Assembly: GCA_035528575.1 (NCBI GenBank)
Contig: DATKYK010000021.1
Span: 62,001-126,000 of the forward strand
Source of the DNA: Dehalococcoidia bacterium
GTDB lineage: Bacteria > Chloroflexota > Dehalococcoidia > E44-bin15
Direction of reading: 5' to 3'
DNA: 64,000 nucleotides
Shown here: positions 8,643-17,102 of the stretch, in pieces
Numbering within the stretch: the stretch's first letter is position 1
How the letters are laid out: every line of letters begins with the position of its first letter
Notes under the pieces: model-generated
Told to the model about the DNA's origin: nothing
Database searches by the model: none
The model's input: only the letters and a program-made list of their open reading frames with translations
Position numbers and translations under genes: made by a program

Positions 8643-9929
8643 ATGAAGCTTTTTGGTTCTTCAGGAATACGAGATGTAGTTAACAGGGAGTTCCTCGAGC
8701 TGTTGTTTGAGGTTGGACTATCTGTGGGTAGTTCCTATCGCCAAGTTGTGGTAGGCGGTGACACCAGGACATCAACCAGTGCCTTGAAGCATGTTTTCAT
8801 CTCTGCCATGCTCTCTGCGGGCTCCAGATGCTACGATGCTGGAACCATCCCCACGCCCACGTTGGCCTATGCTGCCAGCAAGTTTGAGGCTGGCGCTATG
8901 CTCACCGCTTCGCACAACCCGCCGCAGTATAACGGCATCAAGTTATTTAACCCCGATGGCTCCGCCTTTGATTCCGCCCAAAGAGAGCGCATAGAGGATA
9001 TGATAGGGAACCGGGCTCTGGAGCTGGCATCGTGGGAGGCGATGGAGCCCTCAAGAATCTACACGCAAGCAATTGAGGAACATGTCGAACGCATCCTGAG
9101 GGACTTTGGCAGCGGGTTGAGGCTGAGGGTAGTATTGGACTGCGGCTGTGGTGCTGCCTCTCAGGTCACCCCGCATCTATTGAGGAGGATGGGGTGTGAG
9201 GTGCTGGCACTCAACTGCGATCCCAGTGGCCATTTCCCCAGGGGCATTGAGCCAATCCCGGAGAACCTGGGCATGCTGGTGCAGATTGTAAAAGGTACCT
9301 GTGCCGATTTGGGGATTGCCCACGATGGAGACGGCGATAGGATGATAGCGGTGGATGATGCTGGTAGATTTGTCTCTGGAGATAAGCTGCTGGTCCTTTT
9401 CGCCCGGGAGCTCGGGGCGGGGCAGGTAGTGACTACGGTTGACGCTTCCATGGCTATAGAGGAGTCGGGCTTTAAGGTCATAAGGACCAGGGTGGGGGAT
9501 GCCTTTGTCTCCGAGGAGCTTAAGCGGGGTGGGGATTTTGCCGGGGAGCCCTCGGGAATCTGGATATTTCCCTCTATCTCCTATTGCCCTGATGGCATCT
9601 ATGCCGCTGCTCAGCTTGTCCACATAGCCTGCGAGAAAAGGCTCTCAAAGCTGCTCGATGATCTAGCCTCGTACCCGGTTCTTCGGGGCAGTGTCGGGGG
9701 GGAGGGGGTTATAATGGAGAGGGTGGAACGGAGATTGATGGAAATGGAGCCGGTTTCGGTTGACACCATAGATGGTCTTAGACTTAACTTTGAAGATGGG
9801 TGGCTGCTGATAAGGCCCTCCGGCACCGAGCCCAAGATCAGGCTAACTGTTGAGGCTAGGACTCAGTCCAGGTCAAAGCAACTATATGATCTGGGCATCC
9901 AGGCCATAAAGGAGTGTAAAAAGGGGTAG
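8643..9929 (+). CDS. glmM: phosphoglucosamine mutase / phosphohexomutase
   Basis: A 428 aa alpha-D-phosphohexomutase, expected to convert glucosamine-6-P to glucosamine-1-P on the way to UDP-GlcNAc. The phosphoserine loop TASHNPP (Ser90), the metal loop DGDGDR (aspartates 228, 230, 232), the sugar loop GEPSG and the phosphate-binding RPSGTEPKIR near the C terminus are all intact. GlmM is favoured over a phosphomannomutase because GlmU-like and GlmS genes follow directly, but this family has promiscuous members. First gene after a strong promoter; the next gene starts three bases after its stop. Confidence 0.85.
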   Translation: MKLFGSSGIRDVVNREFLELLFEVGLSVGSSYRQVVVGGDTRTSTSALKHVFISAMLSAGSRCYDAGTIPTPTLAYAASKFEAGAMLTASHNPPQYNGIKLFNPDGSAFDSAQRERIEDMIGNRALELASWEAMEPSRIYTQAIEEHVERILRDFGSGLRLRVVLDCGCGAASQVTPHLLRRMGCEVLALNCDPSGHFPRGIEPIPENLGMLVQIVKGTCADLGIAHDGDGDRMIAVDDAGRFVSGDKLLVLFARELGAGQVVTTVDASMAIEESGFKVIRTRVGDAFVSEELKRGGDFAGEPSGIWIFPSISYCPDGIYAAAQLVHIACEKRLSKLLDDLASYPVLRGSVGGEGVIMERVERRLMEMEPVSVDTIDGLRLNFEDGWLLIRPSGTEPKIRLTVEARTQSRSKQLYDLGIQAIKECKKG

Positions 9930-9932
9930 AGC

Positions 9933-11138
9933 ATGAAGGCGGTTATATTAGCCGCCGGGGAAGGTAAAAGGATGCACCCCCTTACCTATACCCGGCCCAA
10001 GGTTATGCTCCCTTTAACCAATAAGCCTATCTTGGAGCACCTCCTGCTTGAGGCCAGGGAGGCGGGCATCAGGGAGTTCATATTCGTTGTGGGCTACCAC
10101 GGTGACACTGTGCGCCAATATTTTGGCAATGGCGATGGTTGGCAGGTAACTATAGAGTATGTTATGCAGAGGAAGCAGTTAGGTACCACCCACGCGCTGA
10201 GGATGGTCGAGAGATCTGTGGATGGGAAATTCCTGCTGATAAACGGTGACGTAATTGTGGGGGAAAAGGACATCCGCAGGATGGTGACTAAAAATGAGAT
10301 TACCTTGAGCCTGGCAGAGGTGACGAACCCACGGGATTTGGGGGTGGTAGAGGTAGGGGAGGGCCAGGTGGTGCGCATCTATGAGAAGGTGGCAGAGCCC
10401 CCCTCTAATCTGGCCAATGCCGGGCTATACCTTCTAACTCCGGACATTTTCAATGCTGCATCAAGGGTCAAGAAATCACCCAGGGGTGAGTATGAGATAA
10501 CAGACTCATTGCAACTTCTGATAGACGAGCGGTATATAGTTTCCTATGAGATGATCGACCATTGGCTTGACTTGAGCTACCCCTGGGACCTGTTGGCGGG
10601 GAATGAAGCTCTTATGCCCAGGGTCGCATCCGAGAACCTGGGGTCTCAGGAGGGAAACGCGGTGATTAGGGGATTGGTGTCTATAGGAAGGGGTACGGTG
10701 ATAAGGGCAAATTCATATATCGAAGGGCCGGTGGTAATCGGGGAGAACTGTGAGATAGGCCCTAGCTGCTATATTCGCCCCAGCACATCCATCGGCGACA
10801 ACTGCCATATCGGCAGTGCTGTAGAGGTGAAAAACTCCATCATTATGAGAGACAGCAAGATCCCACACCATAACTATGTGGGGGACAGCATCATTGGTGA
10901 AGGTTGCAATCTTGGAGCTGGTACCAAGATCGCAAATCTTCGGCTTGACAAGGGGGAAATCAAGGCGATGGGCATCAATACCGGGAGGCATAAGCTGGGG
11001 GCTATTTTAGGGGATGGGGTTCAGACCGGGATCAATGCCTGCATCGATGCAGGAAGCCTCATAGGAAATGACACCTATATCGGTGCCGGAGCGGTGGCAA
11101 GCGGCGTCATAGCGCCTAACTCAAGGATATTTGGATAG
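9933..11138 (+). CDS. bifunctional sugar-1-phosphate nucleotidylyltransferase/acetyltransferase, GlmU-like (copy 1)
   Basis: A 401 aa archaeal-type GlmU-like protein. Residues 1-230 form the nucleotidyltransferase domain, with the signature LAAGEGKRMHPLT...RPKVMLPL and the metal-binding NGDV. Residues 250-401 are a left-handed beta-helix with hexapeptide repeats (IGENCEIG, IGEGCNLGAGT). It would make UDP-GlcNAc or a dTDP/UDP sugar from the 1-phosphate, with possible N-acetylation. AGGGG stands a few bases before the ATG. Its paralogue follows directly; they share architecture but diverge strongly, so their substrates probably differ. Confidence 0.8.
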   Translation: MKAVILAAGEGKRMHPLTYTRPKVMLPLTNKPILEHLLLEAREAGIREFIFVVGYHGDTVRQYFGNGDGWQVTIEYVMQRKQLGTTHALRMVERSVDGKFLLINGDVIVGEKDIRRMVTKNEITLSLAEVTNPRDLGVVEVGEGQVVRIYEKVAEPPSNLANAGLYLLTPDIFNAASRVKKSPRGEYEITDSLQLLIDERYIVSYEMIDHWLDLSYPWDLLAGNEALMPRVASENLGSQEGNAVIRGLVSIGRGTVIRANSYIEGPVVIGENCEIGPSCYIRPSTSIGDNCHIGSAVEVKNSIIMRDSKIPHHNYVGDSIIGEGCNLGAGTKIANLRLDKGEIKAMGINTGRHKLGAILGDGVQTGINACIDAGSLIGNDTYIGAGAVASGVIAPNSRIFG

Positions 11139-11168
11139 GCTGACGAGCATGGTTTTTGGGGGTTTACT

Positions 11169-12350
11169 ATGAGGATAGAGCAGGCAGTGATACTGGCCGC
11201 TGGTGAAGGGCAGAGGCTCAGGCCCTTTACTGTCCTGAAGCCAAAAGTGATGATCCACATAGCCAATAAGCCGATACTGCAATATGTAGTCGAGGCGCTG
11301 GCGCTTAACGGCGTGCGGCATATCGTAATGGTGGTTGGCTACAGGAAGGAACAGGTTCAAGACTATTTCGGCTCCGGGGAGAAGTTCGGCGTGGAGATCG
11401 ATTATGTAGTGCAGAGGCAGCAATTGGGCACTGCTCATGCCTTGAGGCAAGCCAGAGACGTGGTTGGGGATAGCTTCCTGGTCCTACCCGGGGATAACAT
11501 CATCAAGCCTGATACTATCGCTCGGCTTATTGAGGCAAAACCGGGCATCATCCTGGTAAAAAGGCAGGAAAACATATCCAAGTATGGCGTGGTGACTGCT
11601 AAAAAGGGGATGGTTGAGGAGATCGTGGAGAAGCCCCAGGAAGCGACGAGCAAGCTGGTAAATACCGGCATTTATGCTCTTGACCGGGGCATACTGGAGT
11701 TTATAGAAGAAGAGCGCGAACTCCCGATGGTGCTCAAGAATATGGTGGCCCGGGGTTATCATATAGCGGCTCAAGAGACGGACGATACCTGGCTCGATGC
11801 TGTGTACCCCTGGGATATATTGAGGTTAAATGATATAGCGCTGGGTGACATATCGCAGAGCGTGGCGGGCACCGTTGAGAAAGGCGTGACCTTGAAAGGA
11901 GCGGTCTCCATAGGGAGGGGGACAGTGGTCAGGGCTGGCTGCTATCTGGTAGGACCGCTTATAATCGGGGAGAACTCGGAGATAGGCCCGCACGCCTGCA
12001 TATTCCCCGCAACAAGCATCGGTGATCAGGTAACCATATCCCCCTTCGGCCAGGTCAGGAACAGCGCTATCGGAAACGGCGCCCGCATAGGCCCGGGTTC
12101 TATACTGGAGGACACGATTGTCGATCGCGGCTCGGTTCTGGGGGGGCATTTTTCGGCCTTTAGCGGCGAAGCGGTAATAGAGGTTGAGGGCGAATATCAT
12201 AAGGTGAATACCGGGGCGGTAGTGGGTGAGCACTGCGATATAGAGGACAATGTGATAGCTAGACCGGGGGTGATAATTGGTAATCACTCCCGCGTACGGG
12301 CGCTGAAGTTGCTCTCGGGTAAGATACCAGATGGAAGCCTGGTGATGTAA
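11169..12350 (+). CDS. bifunctional sugar-1-phosphate nucleotidylyltransferase/acetyltransferase, GlmU-like (copy 2)
   Basis: A second archaeal-type GlmU-like enzyme of 393 aa. It has LAAGEGQRLRPFT...KPKVMIHI in the nucleotide site, PGDN in the metal site, and a C-terminal left-handed beta-helix (IGENSEIGPHACI, GARIGPGSI) extended by a final hexapeptide-repeat segment. GGGGG lies about eight bases before the ATG. It follows copy 1 by 30 bases and ends two bases before glmS, so all three are co-transcribed. It may be the true UDP-GlcNAc pyrophosphorylase while copy 1 handles another sugar, or the reverse. Confidence 0.8.
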   Translation: MRIEQAVILAAGEGQRLRPFTVLKPKVMIHIANKPILQYVVEALALNGVRHIVMVVGYRKEQVQDYFGSGEKFGVEIDYVVQRQQLGTAHALRQARDVVGDSFLVLPGDNIIKPDTIARLIEAKPGIILVKRQENISKYGVVTAKKGMVEEIVEKPQEATSKLVNTGIYALDRGILEFIEEERELPMVLKNMVARGYHIAAQETDDTWLDAVYPWDILRLNDIALGDISQSVAGTVEKGVTLKGAVSIGRGTVVRAGCYLVGPLIIGENSEIGPHACIFPATSIGDQVTISPFGQVRNSAIGNGARIGPGSILEDTIVDRGSVLGGHFSAFSGEAVIEVEGEYHKVNTGAVVGEHCDIEDNVIARPGVIIGNHSRVRALKLLSGKIPDGSLVM

Positions 12351-12352
12351 TT

Positions 12353-14134
12353 ATGTGTGGCATCGTGGGCTACATTGGGGGCAGGGATGCCCAGCCCATA
12401 CTACTCCAATCATTGAAGAGATTGGAGTATAGGGGATACGATTCCTGTGGAATTGCTGTCCTGGGTAGCACCATCAAGGTCAGCAAGGATGTGGGAAGGG
12501 TGCAGCAACTGGAGAAAGCTCTGCCCCGGGATAATGGCAAGCTGGGCATCGGCCATACCAGATGGGCGACCCATGGTAAACCCTCCAGGTCCAATGCTCA
12601 CCCCCACACGGATTGCAGTGGTAATATCGCTGTGGTGCATAATGGGGTGATAGATAACTCCCAGCAGCTCAGAGATGAGCTAACCGGGGAGGGACATCGA
12701 TTCCTCTCCGAGACGGATACCGAGGTGATGCCGCATCTGATCGAGAGGTATTACCAGGGCGATCTGGAGCAAGCGGTAAAAAGGGCACTCGCAGATGTTA
12801 AGGGTTCCTACGCCCTGATCGTGCTCGCAGCGAACCATGAAGAGCTACTGGTAGCTAGAAATGATAGCCCGCTTGTAATAGGTGTTGGTGATGGGGAGAA
12901 CTTCGTCGCCTCGGATGTGCCTGCACTGCTGGACTATACTGACAGGGTGATATATTTGGAGGATGGGGATGTAGGTATTATCACCGGGGATGCGATAAGG
13001 CTCTTAAACCAGGACTGTGAGGTGAGGAGGGAGACCAACGTGATCCCCTGGACCCTGGAGGACGCTCAGAAGGGTGGCTATGAGCACTTCATGCTCAAGG
13101 AGATACACGAGCAGCCTAGGGTGATAAGGGATACCCTGGGGGGATATATATCTGCCATAGAGCCAGCGGTTGACCTGGGGCTGGAGCGCACTGATTTCGA
13201 GGACGTCCTGCTGCTGGCGTGTGGCACCTCCTATCATGCCGGTCTTGTAGGTAGATGTTTGCTGGAAAGGATAGCCAGAGTACCGGTAAGGGTGGAGATA
13301 GCCTCTGAGTTCAGCCACTCTGACGCTGTGTTGGGCAAAACCTGGGTGATTGGAATCACCCAATCTGGCGAGACCGCTGATTTACTGGGAGCTTTAAAAA
13401 AGGCGAAGCAGATGGGATGTAAAACCCTGGCCATTACCAACTGCATTGGAAGTAGCGTCACCCGGATCGCTGATCAAACATTCTACATTAAGGCACACCC
13501 GGAGATAAGTGTAGCTGCTACCAAGAGCTTTATCGCTCAGCTAATGGCGCTTTATCTATTGGCTCTATCTGAGGCAAAAATGGATATCAGATCTCTCCAG
13601 GGCCTGATCGGTGAGCTGAGCGTATTGCCGGACAGAGTGCAGCTTATATTGGATGACGAGGAAAAGATCGCTCGGTTTGGCAAATATCTATCAACGTATG
13701 ATAGTGCTTTCTTCATTGCCCGGGGAATCAATTTCCCCGTGGCACTTGAGGGGGCCTTGAAGCTCAAGGAGATATCCTACATCCATGCCGAGGGCTATCC
13801 TGCAGGGGAGATCAAGCATGGCCCCTTCGCCTTACTCACACCCGATACCCCGGTCATCGCCATTACTGCCAGGGATGATACATATGAAGCAATGCTGGCA
13901 AATATAAAGGAGATAAAGGCCAGGGAATCACCAGTGATTGCCCTGGCTGGTGAAGATGATGAGGACATAGAACAATTCGTAGACCACGTCATCCGTGTAC
14001 CCGGTGTTAGTTCTATATTATCACCGGTGATTAACTCGGTTGCTTTGCAGCTCCTGGCCTATTATGCCGCTAAAGAGAGGGGCTGCCCTATAGACATGCC
14101 CAGGAACCTGGCAAAGAGCGTCACCGTGAAGTGA
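12353..14134 (+). CDS. glmS: glutamine-fructose-6-phosphate aminotransferase (isomerizing)
   Basis: A 593 aa enzyme that makes glucosamine-6-P from fructose-6-P and glutamine, the entry step to amino sugars. The protein begins MCGIVGYIGG, so Cys2 becomes the N-terminal nucleophile of the class II glutamine amidotransferase domain (residues 2-220). Two SIS sugar-isomerase domains follow (about 270-400 and 440-580; ACGTSYHAG, TQSGETAD, VAATKSF). The C terminus ends PRNLAKSVTVK, the canonical GlmS tail with the Schiff-base lysine region. No glmS ribozyme is visible; the 5' gap is only two bases. Confidence 0.95.
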   Translation: MCGIVGYIGGRDAQPILLQSLKRLEYRGYDSCGIAVLGSTIKVSKDVGRVQQLEKALPRDNGKLGIGHTRWATHGKPSRSNAHPHTDCSGNIAVVHNGVIDNSQQLRDELTGEGHRFLSETDTEVMPHLIERYYQGDLEQAVKRALADVKGSYALIVLAANHEELLVARNDSPLVIGVGDGENFVASDVPALLDYTDRVIYLEDGDVGIITGDAIRLLNQDCEVRRETNVIPWTLEDAQKGGYEHFMLKEIHEQPRVIRDTLGGYISAIEPAVDLGLERTDFEDVLLLACGTSYHAGLVGRCLLERIARVPVRVEIASEFSHSDAVLGKTWVIGITQSGETADLLGALKKAKQMGCKTLAITNCIGSSVTRIADQTFYIKAHPEISVAATKSFIAQLMALYLLALSEAKMDIRSLQGLIGELSVLPDRVQLILDDEEKIARFGKYLSTYDSAFFIARGINFPVALEGALKLKEISYIHAEGYPAGEIKHGPFALLTPDTPVIAITARDDTYEAMLANIKEIKARESPVIALAGEDDEDIEQFVDHVIRVPGVSSILSPVINSVALQLLAYYAAKERGCPIDMPRNLAKSVTVK

Positions 14135-14193
14135 AATGCCATCATGGGTGGGTGTAGAACATCATTCCATCCTGATACATGAAGGGAAATCAG

Positions 14194-15261
14194 ATGAAAG
14201 CTTTGATACTGGCTGGTGGCACCGGCACACGACTCAAGCCCATTACCCATACCGTCGCCAAGCAGCTTCTCCCTGTAGCCAATAAACCCATTCTTTTCTA
14301 TGTCCTGGACCAGGTAATAGAATCAGGAATTACCGATATCGGCATTATCGTTTCGCCGGAGACGGGCAACCGGATAAAGGAGGTTGTAGCGGATGGCTCG
14401 AAGTGGCAGGCTAAAATTACCTACATTTTACAGCCGGAGCCCTTGGGACTCGCTCATGCTGTGGAAACAGCCCAGGACTTCCTTGGCAGCTCCTCCTTTC
14501 TCATGTTCCTCGGCGATAATCTAATTCAGGGCGGTGTCAAGGCTTTCGTTGACGAATTCAATAGCCTCAGGCCTGATGCGTTGGTTCTGCTGAAGGAGGT
14601 TAGCGACCCCCGTTTTTTCGGTGTTGCCGAGCTCGATCCCTCGGGTAAAGTGGTGCGGCTGGTGGAAAAGCCGAAAGAACCCAAGAGCAACCTTGCCCTG
14701 GTCGGTGCCTATCTTTTCACGCCTGAAATCCACAGGGCAATAGCTCAGATTAAGCCATCCTGGCGAGGGGAACTGGAAATAACCGATGCCATCCAGAAGC
14801 TCTTTGACCTGGGGAAGACGGTTCAAAGCCACATCCTGAAGGGCTGGTGGCTGGATACCGGGAAGAAGGATGACCTGCTGGAGGCAAACCGGGTGGTGCT
14901 CGACGATCTGCTGCAGCCGAGTATCAAGGGCGATGTTGATTCTAAGAGCCAGGTCGCGGGAAGGGTTGAGATTAGAGAAGGGGCTAAGATAGAAGGGAGC
15001 ACCGTTCGAGGCCCCGTATCCATTGCTGAGAGGTGTCAGATCAGGAATTCGTTAATAGGCCCCTTTACAAGCATAGGCGCTGGCACAGTAATAGAGGATT
15101 CATCCATAGAGCACTCGGTTATTTTAGAAAATAGCCGTATTTATCGCATTGAGCGTCTGGAGGATAGTATCATAGGCAGCGGGGTCGAACTCCAGAAAGC
15201 GGACGAAAGATTCAGGGCGATAAAACTCTTTGTCGGCGATGATGCCAGAATAGAACTTTAA
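14194..15261 (+). CDS. rmlA: glucose-1-phosphate thymidylyltransferase, long form
   Basis: A 355 aa nucleotidyltransferase that would form dTDP-glucose from glucose-1-P and dTTP. The N-terminal site ALILAGGTGTRLKPIT...AKQLLPVANKPI is typical RmlA, GDN is the metal site, and GWWLDTGKKDDLLEAN matches the RmlA end of the catalytic domain. A C-terminal extension of about 115 residues with hexapeptide-like repeats identifies the long form seen in actinobacteria and archaea. An ATG at 14179 is in frame, but GAAGGGA lies six bases before the ATG at 14194, so the shorter start is chosen. It heads the dTDP-sugar part of the operon. Confidence 0.88.
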   Translation: MKALILAGGTGTRLKPITHTVAKQLLPVANKPILFYVLDQVIESGITDIGIIVSPETGNRIKEVVADGSKWQAKITYILQPEPLGLAHAVETAQDFLGSSSFLMFLGDNLIQGGVKAFVDEFNSLRPDALVLLKEVSDPRFFGVAELDPSGKVVRLVEKPKEPKSNLALVGAYLFTPEIHRAIAQIKPSWRGELEITDAIQKLFDLGKTVQSHILKGWWLDTGKKDDLLEANRVVLDDLLQPSIKGDVDSKSQVAGRVEIREGAKIEGSTVRGPVSIAERCQIRNSLIGPFTSIGAGTVIEDSSIEHSVILENSRIYRIERLEDSIIGSGVELQKADERFRAIKLFVGDDARIEL

Positions 15262-15270
15262 GAGGTCAAG

Positions 15271-15732
15271 ATGGACTACTTATTCGGTGTCAAGGTGCAA
15301 AAGCTCCGCCTCATCCCTGATGAGCGGGGTTGGCTTATGGAGATGATGCGCCGGGACTGGGAGGTGTTTGACAAATTTGGGCAGGCGTATGTGACCACCT
15401 GCTATCCGGGTGTAATCAAGGCCTGGCACTACCACAAGCTTCAGATCGACCACTTCACCTGCGTTCATGGTGTTGCCAAGCTCGCCCTCTACGATGCCCG
15501 TGAGGACTCTACGACAAGGGGCATGATAAACGAGTTTTACATCGGGACCCTGAATCCTATCCTGGTAAAGATCCCATCCCTCATATATCATGGCTTTACC
15601 GCTGTGGGAAATGAGATAGCTATGATTGTCAACTTCCCCACCGAGCTCTATAACTATGAAGAGCCCGATGAGTATCGTCTCCCCTACGATGATCCATCCA
15701 TCCCCTACAAATGGGAGGTAAAGATGGGATGA
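15271..15732 (+). CDS. RmlC-like dTDP-4-dehydrorhamnose 3,5-epimerase family cupin
   Basis: A 153 aa cupin related to RmlC but shorter than the usual 180 aa. The RGWLMEMMR start, the YDAREDS segment and the closing YRLPYDDPSIPYKWE are recognisable family features, and SLIYHGFTAVG matches the conserved histidine-glycine turn. The usual GVxRGxHxQ active-site strand reads GVIKAWHYHKLQ, so the substrate arginine is replaced by lysine and a second histidine is added. It may act on a related dTDP-4-keto sugar. AAGAGG precedes the ATG, and its stop overlaps the rmlD start (ATGA). Confidence 0.7.
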   Translation: MDYLFGVKVQKLRLIPDERGWLMEMMRRDWEVFDKFGQAYVTTCYPGVIKAWHYHKLQIDHFTCVHGVAKLALYDAREDSTTRGMINEFYIGTLNPILVKIPSLIYHGFTAVGNEIAMIVNFPTELYNYEEPDEYRLPYDDPSIPYKWEVKMG

Positions 15733-16580
15733 AGGTGCTTGTCGCCGGTGCTGGGGGGATGCTGGCAAGAGACCTCACTATCTGCCTTTCAGAGCGGGGA
15801 TATGAAATTGTGGCACTACCCCATAATGAGCTCGATATTACCGATCTCAAGGCTGTTAGAACCGCGGTGGATGAGTTCGAGCCTGAGCTTGTAATTAACT
15901 GCGCTGCCTATACCAAGGTGGATGAGGCGGAGAAAGAGGAGCCCCAGGCGCTTTTAGCAAACGGATTCGGTGTTCAGAACATCTGCCTTGCCTGCCAGCA
16001 GAGGGACATCCCTTTAGTCCATTTCAGTACCGACTATATCTTCGACGGTGTCAAGGAAGGACCTTATACAATCTATGATGAGCCCAACCCCATAAGCGCC
16101 TACGGTCGCTCAAAGCTACTCGGTGAGAGGTATCTACTGTGGCTTCTCAGCAGGTTTTACCTCATTCGCACCAGTTGGCTATTTGGACTCCATGGTAAAA
16201 ACTTTATAGAGACCATGACGGAGCTCGGGCAAAGAGAAAAGCAGATATCTGTGGTAAAGGACCAGAAAGGGTGCCCCACCTGGAGCTACCACCTCGCTCA
16301 GGCGGTTGTTGAGCTTATCGAAACGAGGCGCTACGGGATTTACCACATCACAAACTCCGAGCCTACCACCTGGTACGACTTCGCCAGGGAGATCTTCAGG
16401 ATCTGCGAAATGGACGTGGAGGTTCTTCCGGTTACCTCGGATCAGGTTCCCAGACCGGCAATGAGACCTCAGAACAGCATCCTTGACCCTTTCCCTCTTC
16501 CCCGGGTCTTAGGCAGGGAAATGCCTTCCTGGAGGGAGGCGCTTAAGGAGTATATCGAACGAAGAGATACCAGGGGATAG
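15729..16580 (+). CDS. rmlD: dTDP-4-dehydrorhamnose reductase
   Basis: A 283 aa short-chain dehydrogenase that would reduce dTDP-4-keto-rhamnose to dTDP-rhamnose. It has the NADPH-binding GAGGMLARD at the N terminus, the NCAAYTKVDEAE segment typical of RmlD, STDYIFDG, and the catalytic YGRSK. The frame is open six codons upstream, but the ATG at 15729 overlaps the preceding stop and is preceded by GGGAGG, and it begins the protein exactly at MKVLVAGAGG. Last gene of the glmM-rmlD run; rmlB is separate. Confidence 0.88.
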   Translation: MKVLVAGAGGMLARDLTICLSERGYEIVALPHNELDITDLKAVRTAVDEFEPELVINCAAYTKVDEAEKEEPQALLANGFGVQNICLACQQRDIPLVHFSTDYIFDGVKEGPYTIYDEPNPISAYGRSKLLGERYLLWLLSRFYLIRTSWLFGLHGKNFIETMTELGQREKQISVVKDQKGCPTWSYHLAQAVVELIETRRYGIYHITNSEPTTWYDFAREIFRICEMDVEVLPVTSDQVPRPAMRPQNSILDPFPLPRVLGREMPSWREALKEYIERRDTRG

Positions 16581-16756
16581 CTGTCCGACTTGCGGGAGGG
16601 GGCTTTAGTCTCGCAACAAGGGGAGTGCGGCGGGAGTGGGATTAACGATAACTCCCGTAATGACCTTAATCCGTGAGTTCAGATTCAAAGGGCCGCCTGA
16701 TGGTTGCTAATCCAAGCGGATCAGCTTAGATTTGCGTTCGACTCTTATAAGGGGTC

Positions 16757-16779
16757 ATCATCCGGCTTGACCGGATGAT
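16757..16779. repeat. perfect hairpin of an intergenic repeat
   Basis: ATCATCCGG and CCGGATGAT form a 9-base perfect stem with the loop CTTGA. It is followed by a second perfect 9-base hairpin at 16808-16830. Together they resemble the hairpin-bounded intergenic repeats that are dispersed in many bacterial genomes. Confidence 0.55.
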
Positions 16780-16807
16780 CCAGGAAGCATGCTGAGCCAG
16801 TTTCTGG

Positions 16808-16830
16808 ATTGCCCGATCAAGTCGGGCAAT
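16808..16830. repeat. second perfect hairpin of the same repeat
   Basis: ATTGCCCGA (16808-16816) pairs with TCGGGCAAT (16822-16830). The loop TCAAG is the reverse complement of the loop CTTGA in the hairpin at 16757, and the flanks CCAGGA and TTCTGG are roughly inverted, so the two hairpins are arms of one larger dyad. Confidence 0.5.
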
Positions 16831-16880
16831 GACAGTACAGTAGGAGGCGGGCAGTGACAGGTACTGTAGGAGATGGGCAA
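16824..16880 (+). repeat. short tandem repeat, about 25 bases, two copies plus a remnant
   Basis: Units at 16824-16848 and 16849-16874 share GGGCA(A/G)TGACAG, TAC and GTAGGAG; a third begins at 16875 with GGGCAA. The array extends one arm of the hairpin repeat. It lies in the gene-free stretch between rmlD and rmlB. Confidence 0.6.
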
Positions 16881-16962
16881 TCTTCTCTTTCGATCCACGG
16901 ATTAAGGTAATGATCAGGTCGATTATTATTAATAGAGAAGAGGGGGATAGAGGGGCCCTATG

Positions 16963-17053
16963 TCTTTGCGAGGACCCTGCTTTATCGGGGGACGAAGCAA
17001 GCCTTGTGGAGGTGAGAGAAAGCGAGATTGCTTCGCTCCACTCGCGATGACAA
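16963..17053. repeat. MITE-like element with inverted ends
   Basis: One side has TTGCGAGGAC and GAAGCAA, the other TTGCTTC and CTCGCGATGACA, in inverted order, giving an imperfect terminal inverted repeat of about 90 bases in total. A related element is at 49816-49964. No coding capacity. Such TTGCGAG...CTCGCAA elements are common between genes in many genomes; how they move is not visible here. Confidence 0.55.
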
Positions 17054-17102
17054 GAGTGATTGTTGATTGAAGAGAAAGGGACAAGGGGGTGAGGTTAATC
17101 AA

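Noticed and set aside
12351-12352. glmS ribozyme
   Set aside because: Only two bases separate the upstream gene from glmS, leaving no room for the ribozyme.
16581-17102. CRISPR array
   Set aside because: The repeats are two to three imperfect tandem units and hairpins, with no regular spacers and no cas genes in the window.
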